From Lichenibacterium minor (GTDB taxonomy: Bacteria; Pseudomonadota; Alphaproteobacteria; Rhizobiales; Beijerinckiaceae), in the NCBI RefSeq assembly GCF_004137685.1, contig NZ_QYBB01000017.1, positions 1 to 64,000 on the forward strand: a stretch of DNA of 64,000 nucleotides, read 5' to 3'. Positions within the stretch are counted from its first letter, which is position 1, and each line of letters begins with the position of its first letter. Shown here one piece after another: positions 26,377-35,220 of the stretch. The notes beneath the pieces were generated by a model. The model did not search any database and was not told the origin of the DNA. It saw nothing but the letters and a program-made list of their open reading frames with translations. The position numbers and the translations under genes were made by a program.

Positions 26377-26550
26377 ATGACGCCGCGCTACGAGGTTCGC
26401 CGGGAGGACGACGGCAGCTGGACGGTGGTCGACACCGCGACCGACCTTCCGGCCGTGGTCAACGACATGCCCCAGCTCGGCCATTCCGAGGAGGACGCCC
26501 GCGGGGTGGCCCGGGAACTCGACGAGCTTATGGGCGACGACGACGGGTGA
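26377..26550 (+). CDS. Small acidic conserved-type protein of unknown function
   Basis: A 57-residue protein starting with MTPRYEVRREDDGSWTVVDT. It has a ribosome binding site GGAGGA 7 nt before the ATG. The sequence suggests a short beta hairpin followed by an acidic helix rich in Glu/Asp (residues 34-57). It resembles short conserved proteins of Rhizobiales, but I cannot name a family. It may be transcribed with the reductase if read-through passes the hairpin. Confidence 0.6.
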   Translation: MTPRYEVRREDDGSWTVVDTATDLPAVVNDMPQLGHSEEDARGVARELDELMGDDDG

Positions 26551-26585
26551 AGCAGACGTCCGTGGGTCGACCCGCGGATGCCCGC

Positions 26586-27731
26586 TCAGGACGGCTTCGC
26601 CGGCTCGCCCAGCCCCGCGAGGTCCCGGTGCCACACGCTGCCGTCCGCGGCTTCACCCGTCCCGATGGCGAACGCCTTGTCCATGTAGCTCGCCCCGAAG
26701 GGGGCCGCGGGGTCGAACGGCACGGCGCGGTCGATGTAGGCGAGCTCGAAATCCTGCCCCAGGCGGCGCGCCGTTTCGGAGGCCGCCGTCACCTCGGCCG
26801 CCGCCTGCGCCTTGAACACCGTCGACAGCGACCGGTAGGCGATGGGCAGCGTGCCCTTGGCGGTGACGGCGAACTCCGGCGGCAGCGTGTTGTTGACCAC
26901 CGCCCAGACGTGGACGCGCCGGCGCGGCGCGGCCGCGGCGATCATGTCGGGCCGGATGAAGATCTGCGCCGTGGCGACGCCGTCGACATGCATTTCCCGG
27001 ATGGCGCGGCCCCCCGCCGCCGCGGCGATCATCACGGGCGGGAACACCGCCGGCACGCTGGCCGAGGCCACGAGGACGTCCCTGAACAGCGCCGCCGCCT
27101 CAGGATTCGGGCTCGCCGCGATGGCGCCCATGTCCCACACCACGGGGCGCTGGGCGTCGAGGTTGGTCGACACGACGAGCAAGCGCCGTCCGCGCCGGTG
27201 CTCGGCCGCCACCCGGGCCAGGAACTCCGGCGTGACGTAGCTGTCCACCATGCGGCGGAGCGGGCCGGAGTCGAGCAGGCCGTCGCCCGTCGCGATGGCG
27301 ATGAGGTTGGCGGGCTCCGCCACGCCGCCCGCGCCGTCCCCCGTGTAGAGCCGGGCCAGCGTGGCGTCGTAGGCGGACCCCAGAAAGGCGAAGGGCGCGA
27401 TGAGGGCCCCGGTCGACACGCCCGTGACGACGTCGAAGCTCGGCCGCGTGCCGCGCCGCGTCCAGCCGTCGAGCAGGCCGGCCGCGAAGGCGCCGCCCGC
27501 GCCGCCGCCCGACAGGGCGAGGACGTTGACGTCGTGCGAGGGGATCGGGCCCAGCACCGCTCGGGCGAGGTCGCGCGCCGGCGCGTCGCCCCAGGCGCGC
27601 ACGGGGCCGAAGCCCGGAACGGCGGCGGCGGCTTGCTCGGCGGCGGTGAAGGGCTCGCGCGGCGTCAGCGCGCAGGCGCCGAGGAAGGACGACAGGGCGA
27701 GGGCGGCGAGCAGCTTGCGCTGGATGGGCAT
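26586..27731 (-). CDS. Patatin-like phospholipase, lipoprotein
   Basis: A 381-residue predicted lipoprotein. The signal peptide ends in a lipobox LGAC with C20. The patatin catalytic dyad is complete: oxyanion loop GGGAGG (75-80), nucleophile S106 in GVSTG (104-108) and D250 in the VDG motif. Members hydrolyse lipid acyl esters; lipidation places it at the outer face of the inner membrane or at the outer membrane. It stands alone, leftward, between the small acidic protein and dksA. Confidence 0.85.
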   Translation of the reverse strand: MPIQRKLLAALALSSFLGACALTPREPFTAAEQAAAAVPGFGPVRAWGDAPARDLARAVLGPIPSHDVNVLALSGGGAGGAFAAGLLDGWTRRGTRPSFDVVTGVSTGALIAPFAFLGSAYDATLARLYTGDGAGGVAEPANLIAIATGDGLLDSGPLRRMVDSYVTPEFLARVAAEHRRGRRLLVVSTNLDAQRPVVWDMGAIAASPNPEAAALFRDVLVASASVPAVFPPVMIAAAAGGRAIREMHVDGVATAQIFIRPDMIAAAAPRRRVHVWAVVNNTLPPEFAVTAKGTLPIAYRSLSTVFKAQAAAEVTAASETARRLGQDFELAYIDRAVPFDPAAPFGASYMDKAFAIGTGEAADGSVWHRDLAGLGEPAKPS

Positions 27732-27850
27732 GCGGGACCGTTTCGGACGTCGGCGCGGCCTTTGCCAGGACGCCGGGCCCACAGGGTGGCGAGCCGGGGT
27801 TGCGCCGGACTGTTCGGATGCGGGGCGCGCCGTTCCGGCCGGAAGCGGCG

Positions 27851-28273
27851 TCACTCGTCGCGGTAGACGCGCTCCCGGCGCTCGTGCCGCTCCTGGGCCT
27901 CGACCGACAGGGTCGCGATCGGCCGGGCGTCGAGGCGGCGCAGCCCGATCGGATCGCCGGTCTCCTCGCAAAAGCCGTAGGACCCGTCGTCCAGCCGGGA
28001 CAATGCCGCATTGATCTTGGAGATCAGCTTGCGCTGCCGGTCCCTGGCGCGGAGCTCGATCGCGCGGTCCGTTTCGGACGAGGCGCGGTCGGCGATGTCG
28101 GGATGGTTCTCGTTCTCGCTCTGGAGGGTGGTCAGGGTCTCGCGGCTTTCCCGCAAGAGCTCGTCCCGCCAGCCGATGAGCTTGCGCCGGAAATAGTTCC
28201 GGTGGCGCTCGCTCATGAAGACTTCGTCGTCCGTAGGCCTGTACGAGGCCTCGATGGCATCAAACGATGTCAT
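27851..28273 (-). CDS. dksA: RNA polymerase-binding transcription factor DksA, zinc-less form
   Basis: A 140-residue DksA, which binds the RNA polymerase secondary channel and works with ppGpp. The coiled-coil runs from about 25 to 95, with the tip region DIADRASSETDRA carrying the key acidic residues. The C-terminal globular part has a single cysteine (YGFCEETGDPIGL) instead of the four zinc-binding ones, then RPIATLSVEAQERHER. This single-Cys form is known from alphaproteobacteria. It diverges from sixA across about 220 bp. Confidence 0.93.
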   Translation of the reverse strand: MTSFDAIEASYRPTDDEVFMSERHRNYFRRKLIGWRDELLRESRETLTTLQSENENHPDIADRASSETDRAIELRARDRQRKLISKINAALSRLDDGSYGFCEETGDPIGLRRLDARPIATLSVEAQERHERRERVYRDE

Positions 28274-28493
28274 GCGTGCCAAACTCCCAGCGCATAACTG
28301 CACCCATGTGGCGAGTGGTTGCCACGGCGGCCTGTCGGACGCAAGTGGCCAACGCGCCGGTTTGCCGTGCTGGGTTGCATCCCCCGGCAGATTCTTTTCG
28401 ACCCGGGCCGCGAAGACACATCGGGCGGGGATGCGACCCGTTAAAGAGGGCCGGCGTGCCGCCGTCGGCCGCCCCCGGCAGGATCGGTGACCC

Positions 28494-29006
28494 ATGCGCC
28501 AGCTCATCCTCATGCGCCACGGCAAGGCCGAACCGGCGTCGGGCGGGGGCGACCACGCCCGCCCCCTGTCGCCCCGGGGCCGGGCCGAGGCCGCCGAAGC
28601 CGGCCGCCGCCTCGCCGCCGTGGCGACGCCCGCCCTGGCACTCGTGTCGGACAGCGCCCGGACGCGGGAAACCTTGGACGCGCTCGCGCCGGCCTTCGCG
28701 CCCGCCCTGCCCCGGCGCTCAACCCGCGCCGTCTACGCCGCCAGCGCCGAAACGATCCTGGGCGAGGTGCGGTCCGCGCCGGACGACGCCGCCGCCGTGC
28801 TGGTCGTCGGCCACAACCCCGGCATCGGCGACCTCGCGCGGCGGCTCGCCGGCACGGGCGACGCGAAAGCGCTCGCCGCGCTGGCCGAGCGCTTCCCCAC
28901 CTCCTGCTTCGCCGTGATCGACCTCGACGCGGACCGATGGACCGATGTCGGCGCCCCGGGCCGGCTGCGGTTCCTGCTGCCCGCGGACGAGCGCTCGGGC
29001 GAATGA
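28494..29006 (+). CDS. Histidine phosphatase family protein, SixA-like
   Basis: A 170-residue phosphohistidine phosphatase. The RHG motif (LMRHGKA, H9) and the second histidine in VVGHNPGIGDLA are present, as are an arginine after the first segment and the late acid region. E. coli SixA removes phosphate from phosphohistidine proteins. It is the first of a rightward run of four closely spaced genes ending with ycjX and ycjF homologues. Confidence 0.85.
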   Translation: MRQLILMRHGKAEPASGGGDHARPLSPRGRAEAAEAGRRLAAVATPALALVSDSARTRETLDALAPAFAPALPRRSTRAVYAASAETILGEVRSAPDDAAAVLVVGHNPGIGDLARRLAGTGDAKALAALAERFPTSCFAVIDLDADRWTDVGAPGRLRFLLPADERSGE

Positions 29007-29027
29007 CGCGCCGTCGCCGGCCCTGAC

Positions 29028-30011
29028 GTGCCGCTCGACGCGATCGGGCTGACGCTCGCCCTCCTCCTCGGGATGCCGGGCGCGCTGGCCCCCGACCCGG
29101 CGTTCCACCCGCGCGAGCGGGCGGTCGGAAACTGGCGCTGGCAGGCGGCGGCCGGCCTCGACGCGCCGCCGGGCATGCGCGCCGCCATCCTGCTCGGCCG
29201 CGACCCGGCGGCGGTGAAGCGCTGCGTCCGCCTCAACAACTATTGGTGCATCAAGCGGGGCGGCTGGGCGGGCGAGATCGCCGCCGACGCGGACGGGCAC
29301 GTCGCCTTCGCGTCGGCCACCGAAGGGGCGACCGTCGCGGCGCTGCTGCTGCGCCGCTACTACGTCGACTACGGGCGCCACTCCGCCACCGCCATCGTGT
29401 CGCGCTGGGCGCCGGCGTCCTGCGGCGCCCCCGCGCCCCGCCCCGCCCGGAGCCGGGGGCCGGGCGGGCCGGCGCGGCGCGGCATCGGCGGCACGCTGCG
29501 GGCGCGGTGGCTCGCCGCGCACGGCCGGCGCGTCGCCGGCTTCGGGCGGCCGCGCGGCCGCGCGTCCTCGGTGCCGGACACCCTCATCGGCGCCGCCCTG
29601 CCCGCACCCGCCATCGCCCTGGGCCTCGGGGCGGCGCCGGTGGGCGCGGCGGCGTCGCTGCCCGAGGTCCTGCTGGCCGCGCCCCGCGCGCTCCCGTCGC
29701 CCGGCCCGGCCTGCGGCGGCGACGCGGTCCGCATCGCCAACTACGCCGCCCGCGCGGCGGCCGGCATCGCGGCTTCGCCCGAGGCGGACCTCGGACTCTT
29801 CGACGGTGACGGCCGGCCGACCCCGCATCTGGCGCGGCTGATGCGCAACATGGCGGCGGTCGAGATCGGGCCGCTCGGCGCCGGGCCGGGCCTCGTCGAC
29901 GCCGCCGTGGCCCGCGCGGCGGAGATGGTGGCGGCGCGCCGCCCGCCCGCCCCTGGCGCGCCGCCCGCCGGCCGCCTAGATGAGGCCCGCCGTCCGGAGC
30001 CGCGTCCTTGA
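29028..30011 (+). CDS. Conserved hypothetical exported protein
   Basis: A 327-residue protein from GTG 29028, 21 nt after sixA. A short hydrophobic start (residues 4-20) may be a signal peptide. The most structured part, about 60-135, holds RCVRLNNYWCIKRGGWAGEI and ends in a TAIVSRWAP motif; it resembles domains of rhizobial hypothetical proteins. The remainder is Ala/Pro/Arg-rich and low in complexity. I do not know its function. It overlaps the YcjX gene by 4 bp (TTGA), so it should be made with it. Confidence 0.65.
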   Translation: MPLDAIGLTLALLLGMPGALAPDPAFHPRERAVGNWRWQAAAGLDAPPGMRAAILLGRDPAAVKRCVRLNNYWCIKRGGWAGEIAADADGHVAFASATEGATVAALLLRRYYVDYGRHSATAIVSRWAPASCGAPAPRPARSRGPGGPARRGIGGTLRARWLAAHGRRVAGFGRPRGRASSVPDTLIGAALPAPAIALGLGAAPVGAAASLPEVLLAAPRALPSPGPACGGDAVRIANYAARAAAGIAASPEADLGLFDGDGRPTPHLARLMRNMAAVEIGPLGAGPGLVDAAVARAAEMVAARRPPAPGAPPAGRLDEARRPEPRP

Positions 30012-31450
30012 GCCTGCTGTCCGATCTCGCCTTCGAGGCCCGCAACACGGCCCGGAGCGTCGCCGACTACGTGTCGGGCAACGGGCTCAGGATCGGCGTC
30101 ACCGGCCTGTCGCGCGCCGGCAAGACCGTGTTCATCACCGCGCTCGTGCAGGCCTTGACGGCGCGGGGCGGGCGCTTCCCCGTGTTCAGGGCCGCGGCCG
30201 AAGGGCGGATCGTGCGCGGCTACCTGCAACCGCAGCCCGACGACGCGGTGCCGCGCTTCGCCGTCGAGGACCACCTCGCCGCGCTGACGGTCGAGCGCCG
30301 CTGGCCGGACTCGACGCGGCGCATCTCGGAGCTGCGCGTCACGATCGACTACGAGCGTCGCGCCGGCTGGCGGGCCGGGCCGGCCTCGCTGACGCTCGAC
30401 ATCGTCGACTACCCCGGCGAATGGCTGCTCGACCTGCCGCTGCTCGGCAAGTCCTACGCGCAATGGTCCGCCGAAACGCTGGACGCCAGCGCGGCGGCGG
30501 CCCGGGCGCCGCTGGCGGCGGCCTGGCGCGGCCACACCGCCCTGCTGGGCGAGGACCCGCCCGCCTCCGAGGAGGAGGCCCGCCGCTGCGCCGAGCTGTT
30601 CACCAGCTATCTCCGGGCCAGCCGCACCGACCTTTACGCCCTGTCGACGCTGCCGCCGGGGCGCTTCCTGATGCCCGGCGACCTCGAAGGCTCGCCGATG
30701 CTCACCTTCGCGCCCCTGCCGGTGTCCGGGCCGCCCCGGCCGGGCTCGCTCGCCGCCACGATGGAGCGGCGCTACGAGAGCTACAAGGCCCACGTGGTGA
30801 AGCCCTTCTTCCGCGACCACTTCAGCCGGCTCGACCGGCAGATCGTGCTGGTCGACGCGCTGTCGGCGCTGAACTCCGGCCCCGCCGCGGTGCGCGACCT
30901 GCAGAACGCGCTCGGCGACGTGCTCGGCGCCTACCGGGCGGGCCGGTCGAGCCTGCTCGCGACGCTGTTCCGCCCGCGCATCGACCGCATCCTGTTCTGC
31001 GCCACCAAGGCCGACCACCTCCACCACACCAGCCACGACCGGCTCGAAGCCATCCTGCGGCTGCTCGTCGCCCGCGCCATCGCGCGGGGCGAGGCCGTGG
31101 GGGCCGACATCGACGTCATCGCGCTGGCCGCCGTGCGGGCGACGCGCGAAGCTTCGGTGAAGCAGGGCCGCGACGCGCTCGACGCCATCGTGGGCACGCC
31201 CCTCGCCGGCGAGGTGATCGACGGCGAAACCTTCGACGGGCTCGCCGAAGCGGCGGTGTTCCCGGGCGAGCTTCCGCCCGACCCGAAGCTGGCGTTGCGC
31301 GGCGACGGGCTGGCCCTGGCCGAGGGCGACAACGACTACCGCTTCGTGCGCTTCCGCCCCCCGGCCGTGTCGGCGGAGCCGGACGCCGCCCTGCCCCACA
31401 TCCGGCTCGACCGGGCCCTGCAGTTCCTGCTCGGGGACAAGCTCGCGTGA
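30008..31450 (+). CDS. ycjX: YcjX family P-loop GTPase/ATPase (DUF463)
   Basis: A 480-residue nucleotide-binding protein. The Walker A is GLSRAGKT at 33-40 and family segments LDIVDYPGEWLLDLPLLG and FCATKADHLHHTSHDRLE (Walker-B-like and base-recognition regions) follow. Start TTG 30008 overlaps the previous stop. YcjX and YcjF are a conserved pair linked to envelope or heat stress in proteobacteria; the biochemical role is unclear. The next gene overlaps by 4 bp (GTGA). Confidence 0.88.
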   Translation: MSLLSDLAFEARNTARSVADYVSGNGLRIGVTGLSRAGKTVFITALVQALTARGGRFPVFRAAAEGRIVRGYLQPQPDDAVPRFAVEDHLAALTVERRWPDSTRRISELRVTIDYERRAGWRAGPASLTLDIVDYPGEWLLDLPLLGKSYAQWSAETLDASAAAARAPLAAAWRGHTALLGEDPPASEEEARRCAELFTSYLRASRTDLYALSTLPPGRFLMPGDLEGSPMLTFAPLPVSGPPRPGSLAATMERRYESYKAHVVKPFFRDHFSRLDRQIVLVDALSALNSGPAAVRDLQNALGDVLGAYRAGRSSLLATLFRPRIDRILFCATKADHLHHTSHDRLEAILRLLVARAIARGEAVGADIDVIALAAVRATREASVKQGRDALDAIVGTPLAGEVIDGETFDGLAEAAVFPGELPPDPKLALRGDGLALAEGDNDYRFVRFRPPAVSAEPDAALPHIRLDRALQFLLGDKLA

Positions 31451-32508
31451 CGATTCCCGACGACCGTCCCCGCACGCGCCCGCGCGCGTTCCGCCTCGCG
31501 CCCGCCGAACCGCCGGACCCGGCCGCCGTCGCGCTCCCGCCGCGGGCGCCGGCCGTGATCGAGCCGCAGGACGACCCCTTCGCGCGGGAAGCGGCGCGCG
31601 CCGCCCTGGGGCCCGACGAAACCGCGGTGGAGGACGCGCAGGCGCTCGGCATGCAGCGCCGCGGCCGGCGCGGCTGGGGCACGCTGTTCGTGTCCGCGCT
31701 GGGCGCCCTCGCGTCGCTCGGGCTGTGGCTCTGGGTCGACCGCCTCGTCGAGGACCTGTTCGCCCGCACGCCAGCCCTGGGCTGGTTCGGCCTCGGCCTG
31801 CTGGCGCTGGCCGGCGTCGCCGCCGCGGCGCTGCTCGTCAAGGAAACCGTGGGCGTGCTGCGGCAGGCCAGGGTGGCGCGCCTGCACGGCGCCTTGGCGG
31901 CGGCGCGCCTCGCCGACGACCGGGACGCCGCGCGGCGGCTCGTGGCCGAGGTGGCGGCGCTCTACGCCGCGCGACCCGAAACCGCGCGGGGCCGGGCCGA
32001 ACTGCGGCAGGCTTCGGGCGAGATCGTCGACGGGCGCGACCTCATCGACATCGCCGAAAGCGCCCTGCTCCGGCCCATCGACCGGGCGGTGGCGGCCGAC
32101 ATCGCGGCGGCGGCGAAGCGGGTGTCGCTCGTCACCGCCATCAGCCCCCGCGCGGTGATCGACCTCGTTTTCGTGGCGGGGCAGATCGTGTGGCTGATCC
32201 GCCGCATCGCCGAACGCTACAGCGGTCGGCCGGGCCTGCTCGGCTTTCTCAAGCTCGCGAGGTCGGTGGGCGCGCATCTGGCCGTCACGGGCGGCATGGC
32301 GGTGGGCGACAGCCTGGTCCAGCAGGTGGTCGGGCACGGCATCGCGGCGAAGCTGTCGGCGCGGCTCGGCGAAGGGGTGCTCAACGGCATGCTGACGACC
32401 CGCGTCGGGCTGTCCGCCATGGCGGTGTGCCGGCCCATGCCCTTCGCGGTCGAGAAGGCGCCGGGCGTGAAGGACGTGGCGCCCTTCCTGTTCAAAGCGG
32501 AGGGATGA
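31447..32508 (+). CDS. ycjF: YcjF family membrane protein (TIGR01620/DUF697)
   Basis: A 353-residue inner-membrane protein beginning with GTG, coupled to ycjX. The N-terminal ~80 residues are Pro/Arg-rich and cytoplasmic. Two transmembrane segments lie at about 80-98 and 110-131. The DUF697 domain follows, with a VSLVTAISPRAVIDLVFV motif around 220. The two proteins probably act together at the membrane. Confidence 0.87.
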   Translation: MTIPDDRPRTRPRAFRLAPAEPPDPAAVALPPRAPAVIEPQDDPFAREAARAALGPDETAVEDAQALGMQRRGRRGWGTLFVSALGALASLGLWLWVDRLVEDLFARTPALGWFGLGLLALAGVAAAALLVKETVGVLRQARVARLHGALAAARLADDRDAARRLVAEVAALYAARPETARGRAELRQASGEIVDGRDLIDIAESALLRPIDRAVAADIAAAAKRVSLVTAISPRAVIDLVFVAGQIVWLIRRIAERYSGRPGLLGFLKLARSVGAHLAVTGGMAVGDSLVQQVVGHGIAAKLSARLGEGVLNGMLTTRVGLSAMAVCRPMPFAVEKAPGVKDVAPFLFKAEG

Positions 32509-32555
32509 GGGCCGGGACGGCGCGCCGCCCCCTGTCCCATCCCGACCCGGGAGCC

Positions 32556-32828
32556 TCAGCGGCAGGCCTTGCGCTCCAGGTGGGTGTTCAAGCCGCCCGG
32601 GCCGCAGCGATAAAGGCCGGCGCGGCGGTTTCGGTTGAAGCGGCGATAGCGGTAGTGCGGGTAGCGCATGTACTGGACGGCCGTTACGGCGCCGGCATCG
32701 GAAGACTGCCCCATGGCGGGAGCGATCGGCATGGCCTCGGCGCTCTCCACCCCGGCGGTCAGGCCGGTGAGCGACAGGGCCAGGGCGCCGGCGAGGGCGA
32801 CGCGGCGGAGGAGCGAGGTTTCACGCAT
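32556..32828 (-). CDS. Small exported protein of unknown function
   Basis: A 90-residue protein with a clear signal peptide (about residues 1-32, MRETSLLRRVALAGALALSL then an AEA cleavage region). The mature part is short and rich in Tyr and Arg (YMRYPHYRYRRFNRNRRAG) and has two cysteines that could form a disulfide. A ribosome binding site GGAG is 5 nt before the ATG. Similar short Arg/Tyr-rich secreted proteins are common in Methylobacterium-like genomes. No function known. Confidence 0.65.
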   Translation of the reverse strand: MRETSLLRRVALAGALALSLTGLTAGVESAEAMPIAPAMGQSSDAGAVTAVQYMRYPHYRYRRFNRNRRAGLYRCGPGGLNTHLERKACR

Positions 32829-32972
32829 GCTGGTCTCCGTGGGGACGGCGTCGCCCCGGTGGCGGCGCCCGTCGATGGGGGAAGACCCGCGTTGCGCGGC
32901 CCCGCATCCGGCAGGTGAAGCGCGGGCGTGGAACGAAGGGTCCACACGGCCGCCAGATTTAATGTGGCGGGA

Positions 32973-33812
32973 TCAGCCCCCGACGCCCGTCATTTCGGAG
33001 GACATCTCCCACAGGCGCCGGGCGGCGGCGTCGTCCTGACCGGCGCGGCTGGTCCTGGCGGGCTTCCGCTTGCTGTAGTACCCGCCCGAACGCCCCTCCA
33101 CCTCCGGCGACGTCGCGAGGTGGACCAGCGTTTCGGCTCCCTTCTCGGGCGTGACGGCGAAGAGCGATTTCGCGAGCCCGAAGACCGGGCGGAGCGGGCC
33201 GCCGGTCTCGTCGCCGAAGCGCGACGCCACGAAGCCGGGATGGAAGCAGGTCGCCGTCACGCCCGTGCCGGCCAGGCGCCGCGCCAGTTCGCGGGTGAAC
33301 AGGACGTTGCACAGCTTCGCCCGGCAATAGGCCACCCAGCCCTTGTAGCCGCCGCGAGCCTGGAGGTCGTCGAAGTCGAGCGTGGCGAAGCGGTGCCCTT
33401 CCGACGAGGTCGACACCACGCGCGACGGCGCCGCGGCCTTCAACGACGGCAGCAGGGCGTCGGTGATCACGAAATAGCTGAGGTGGTCGAGCGCGAAGGT
33501 CTTCTCGAAGCCGCCCTCGACCTCGTCCCGCCGATCGAACAGGGCACCGGCGTTGTTGACCAGCACGTCGATCCGCGGCTCCGCGGCCGCGATGGCGGCG
33601 CCGACGCGCTTCATCTCGCTCAGGCGCGACAGGTCGGCCAGGTGCAGGGCGTGGTCGGCGCCCGGGTTGGCGCGGCGGAGCTGCCGCAACGCCGCTTCGG
33701 CGCGGTCCGGGTCGCGCGCCACCAGCACGATGCGGGCGCCGCCGCGCGCCAGCTCCAGCGCACCGGCGAGCCCGATGCCCGACGTGCCGCCCGTCACCAC
33801 GATGGTCTTCAT
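32973..33812 (-). CDS. Short-chain dehydrogenase/reductase (retinol-dehydrogenase-like)
   Basis: A 279-residue NAD(P)-dependent oxidoreductase. The cofactor loop TGGTSGIG is at 7-14, NNAG at 86-89, catalytic S near 134-137 and YxxxK as Y162/K166. The C-terminal GGYYSKRKPARTSR and length fit the retinol dehydrogenase/WWOX-like branch common in soil bacteria. The substrate is unknown. It is a single leftward gene. Confidence 0.88.
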   Translation of the reverse strand: MKTIVVTGGTSGIGLAGALELARGGARIVLVARDPDRAEAALRQLRRANPGADHALHLADLSRLSEMKRVGAAIAAAEPRIDVLVNNAGALFDRRDEVEGGFEKTFALDHLSYFVITDALLPSLKAAAPSRVVSTSSEGHRFATLDFDDLQARGGYKGWVAYCRAKLCNVLFTRELARRLAGTGVTATCFHPGFVASRFGDETGGPLRPVFGLAKSLFAVTPEKGAETLVHLATSPEVEGRSGGYYSKRKPARTSRAGQDDAAARRLWEMSSEMTGVGG

Positions 33813-33941
33813 GTGCCCGTCCTCCGATTCTCCGGCGTCAACGCGGCGGGGGGCGGGTCGGCCGCATGGCGCCGCGCGCGAGCGGGGCCGCCCCGGCACC
33901 CCGTCGCCCGGGGCACCGTGGCGCGGGCGCCGCGCTGGGCG

Positions 33942-34490
33942 TCACGCCGACAGAGGCTTCTCGATCACCACGAAATGCAGGTCGTCGCGCAGCGGCCGCC
34001 CGAAGCGCTCGTCGCCGTAGGGGAATGGCTTCGTGCGGCCCGTCGGCGCATAGCCGCGGCGCCCGTAGAAGGCGATGAGCTCGGCGCGGGAGTGGATCAC
34101 CGTCATCTCGACCGCGGCGCAGCCGGCCTCCCTGGCGCGCCGCTCGACCTCGCCGATCAGCGCCGCCCCGAGCCCCCGCCCCTGACGGGCGGGGTCGACC
34201 GTCAGCATGGCCAAGTGGCAGAGGAGCCGGTCGCCGTCGTCGCGGAAGCGCTGCGTCATCACGCAGGCGACGGGTGGGCCGCCCGGCGCCTCGCGCAGGA
34301 CCAGGATCGCGCTCGGGTCCGGGGCGTCGAGCTCGTCCCGCAGCGTCGCGGCGTCGGTGCGCTGGCCGGCGAGCAGGTCCGACTCGTGGGTCCACCCCCG
34401 CCGCGCCGCGTCGCCGCGATAGGCGGCGTTGACCAGGTCGGCGACGGCGGACAGGTCGGCCCGCGACGCTTCGACGATGACGGATCCCAT
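33942..34490 (-). CDS. GNAT family N-acetyltransferase
   Basis: A 182-residue acetyltransferase. The acetyl-CoA loop is VDPARQGRGLGAALI (Q/R-x-x-G-x-G/A), followed by EMTVIHSRAELIAFYGRRGY typical of motif B. Its ATG overlaps the stop of the sirtuin gene by one base (TGATG), so both enzymes are made from one message. Pairing of an acyl-adding and an acyl-removing enzyme suggests a reversible modification module, on protein lysines or a small molecule. Confidence 0.85.
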   Translation of the reverse strand: MGSVIVEASRADLSAVADLVNAAYRGDAARRGWTHESDLLAGQRTDAATLRDELDAPDPSAILVLREAPGGPPVACVMTQRFRDDGDRLLCHLAMLTVDPARQGRGLGAALIGEVERRAREAGCAAVEMTVIHSRAELIAFYGRRGYAPTGRTKPFPYGDERFGRPLRDDLHFVVIEKPLSA

Positions 34491-35209
34491 CACGCGGCCC
34501 TCCCCAGCACCTCGTCGACCCAGGCCGGCACCGCCTCGGTCGCCCGCCCGTAGGCGGCGCGGTCGAACAGGCCGGCGTTGTCGGCCGCCCCCAGGTTGAT
34601 CTCCAGCGTCGGCACGCCGCGCAACCGCGCTTCGGCGACGAAGCCGGCCGCCGGGTACACGGCGCCCGACGTGCCGATGGCGACGAAGAGGTCGGCGGCG
34701 CGGAGCTCGCGCGCGACCGCGTCGAGCCCGCGCGGCATCTCGCCGAACCACACGATGTCGGGACGGAGCCGGGCCGCCGCGCAGGCGGGACAGCGGGCCT
34801 CGACCCCCAGATCGGCCGGACCCATGTCGCCGCGCCAGTCCGAGGCCGTGCCGCAGCCGAGGCAGCGGGCCCGGAACAGCTCGCCGTGGAGGTGGTGGAC
34901 ACGGGCCGAGCCGCCGCGCTCGTGCAGGTCGTCGACGTTCTGGGTGCACAGAAAGAGCGCGCCGCCCCGGGCCGCGAGGCCCCGCTCCAGCCGGGCCAGC
35001 GCCGCATGGGCGGCGTTGGACTCGGCCGAAAGCGCGGTGCGGCGGCGCCAATCGTAGAAGCGGTGAACCAGGACCGGGTCCGCCGCGAAGGCTTCGGGCG
35101 TGGCGAGCCGGCGGGGGTCGTGCCGCTCCCACAGCCCGTCGGGGTCGCGGAAGGTGCCGAGCCCGCTTTCGGCCGACACGCCGGCCCCCGTCAGCGCGAA
35201 GACCAGCAT
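34490..35209 (-). CDS. cobB: NAD-dependent protein deacylase, CobB/Sir2 family
   Basis: A 239-residue sirtuin. GAGVSAESGLGTFRD (8-22) and TQNVDDLHERGG (89-100) are the NAD site, H108 is the catalytic histidine, and C116, C119, C140, C143 bind zinc. Y52 and R55 (FYDWRRR) are the class III residues that allow removal of succinyl and malonyl groups as well as acetyl. It lies 11 nt after fabI and overlaps a GNAT gene. Placement in a fatty-acid operon, where malonyl- and acetyl-CoA pools are used, is suggestive. Confidence 0.9.
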   Translation of the reverse strand: MLVFALTGAGVSAESGLGTFRDPDGLWERHDPRRLATPEAFAADPVLVHRFYDWRRRTALSAESNAAHAALARLERGLAARGGALFLCTQNVDDLHERGGSARVHHLHGELFRARCLGCGTASDWRGDMGPADLGVEARCPACAAARLRPDIVWFGEMPRGLDAVARELRAADLFVAIGTSGAVYPAAGFVAEARLRGVPTLEINLGAADNAGLFDRAAYGRATEAVPAWVDEVLGRAA

Positions 35210-35220
35210 GCCGGAGCGAC

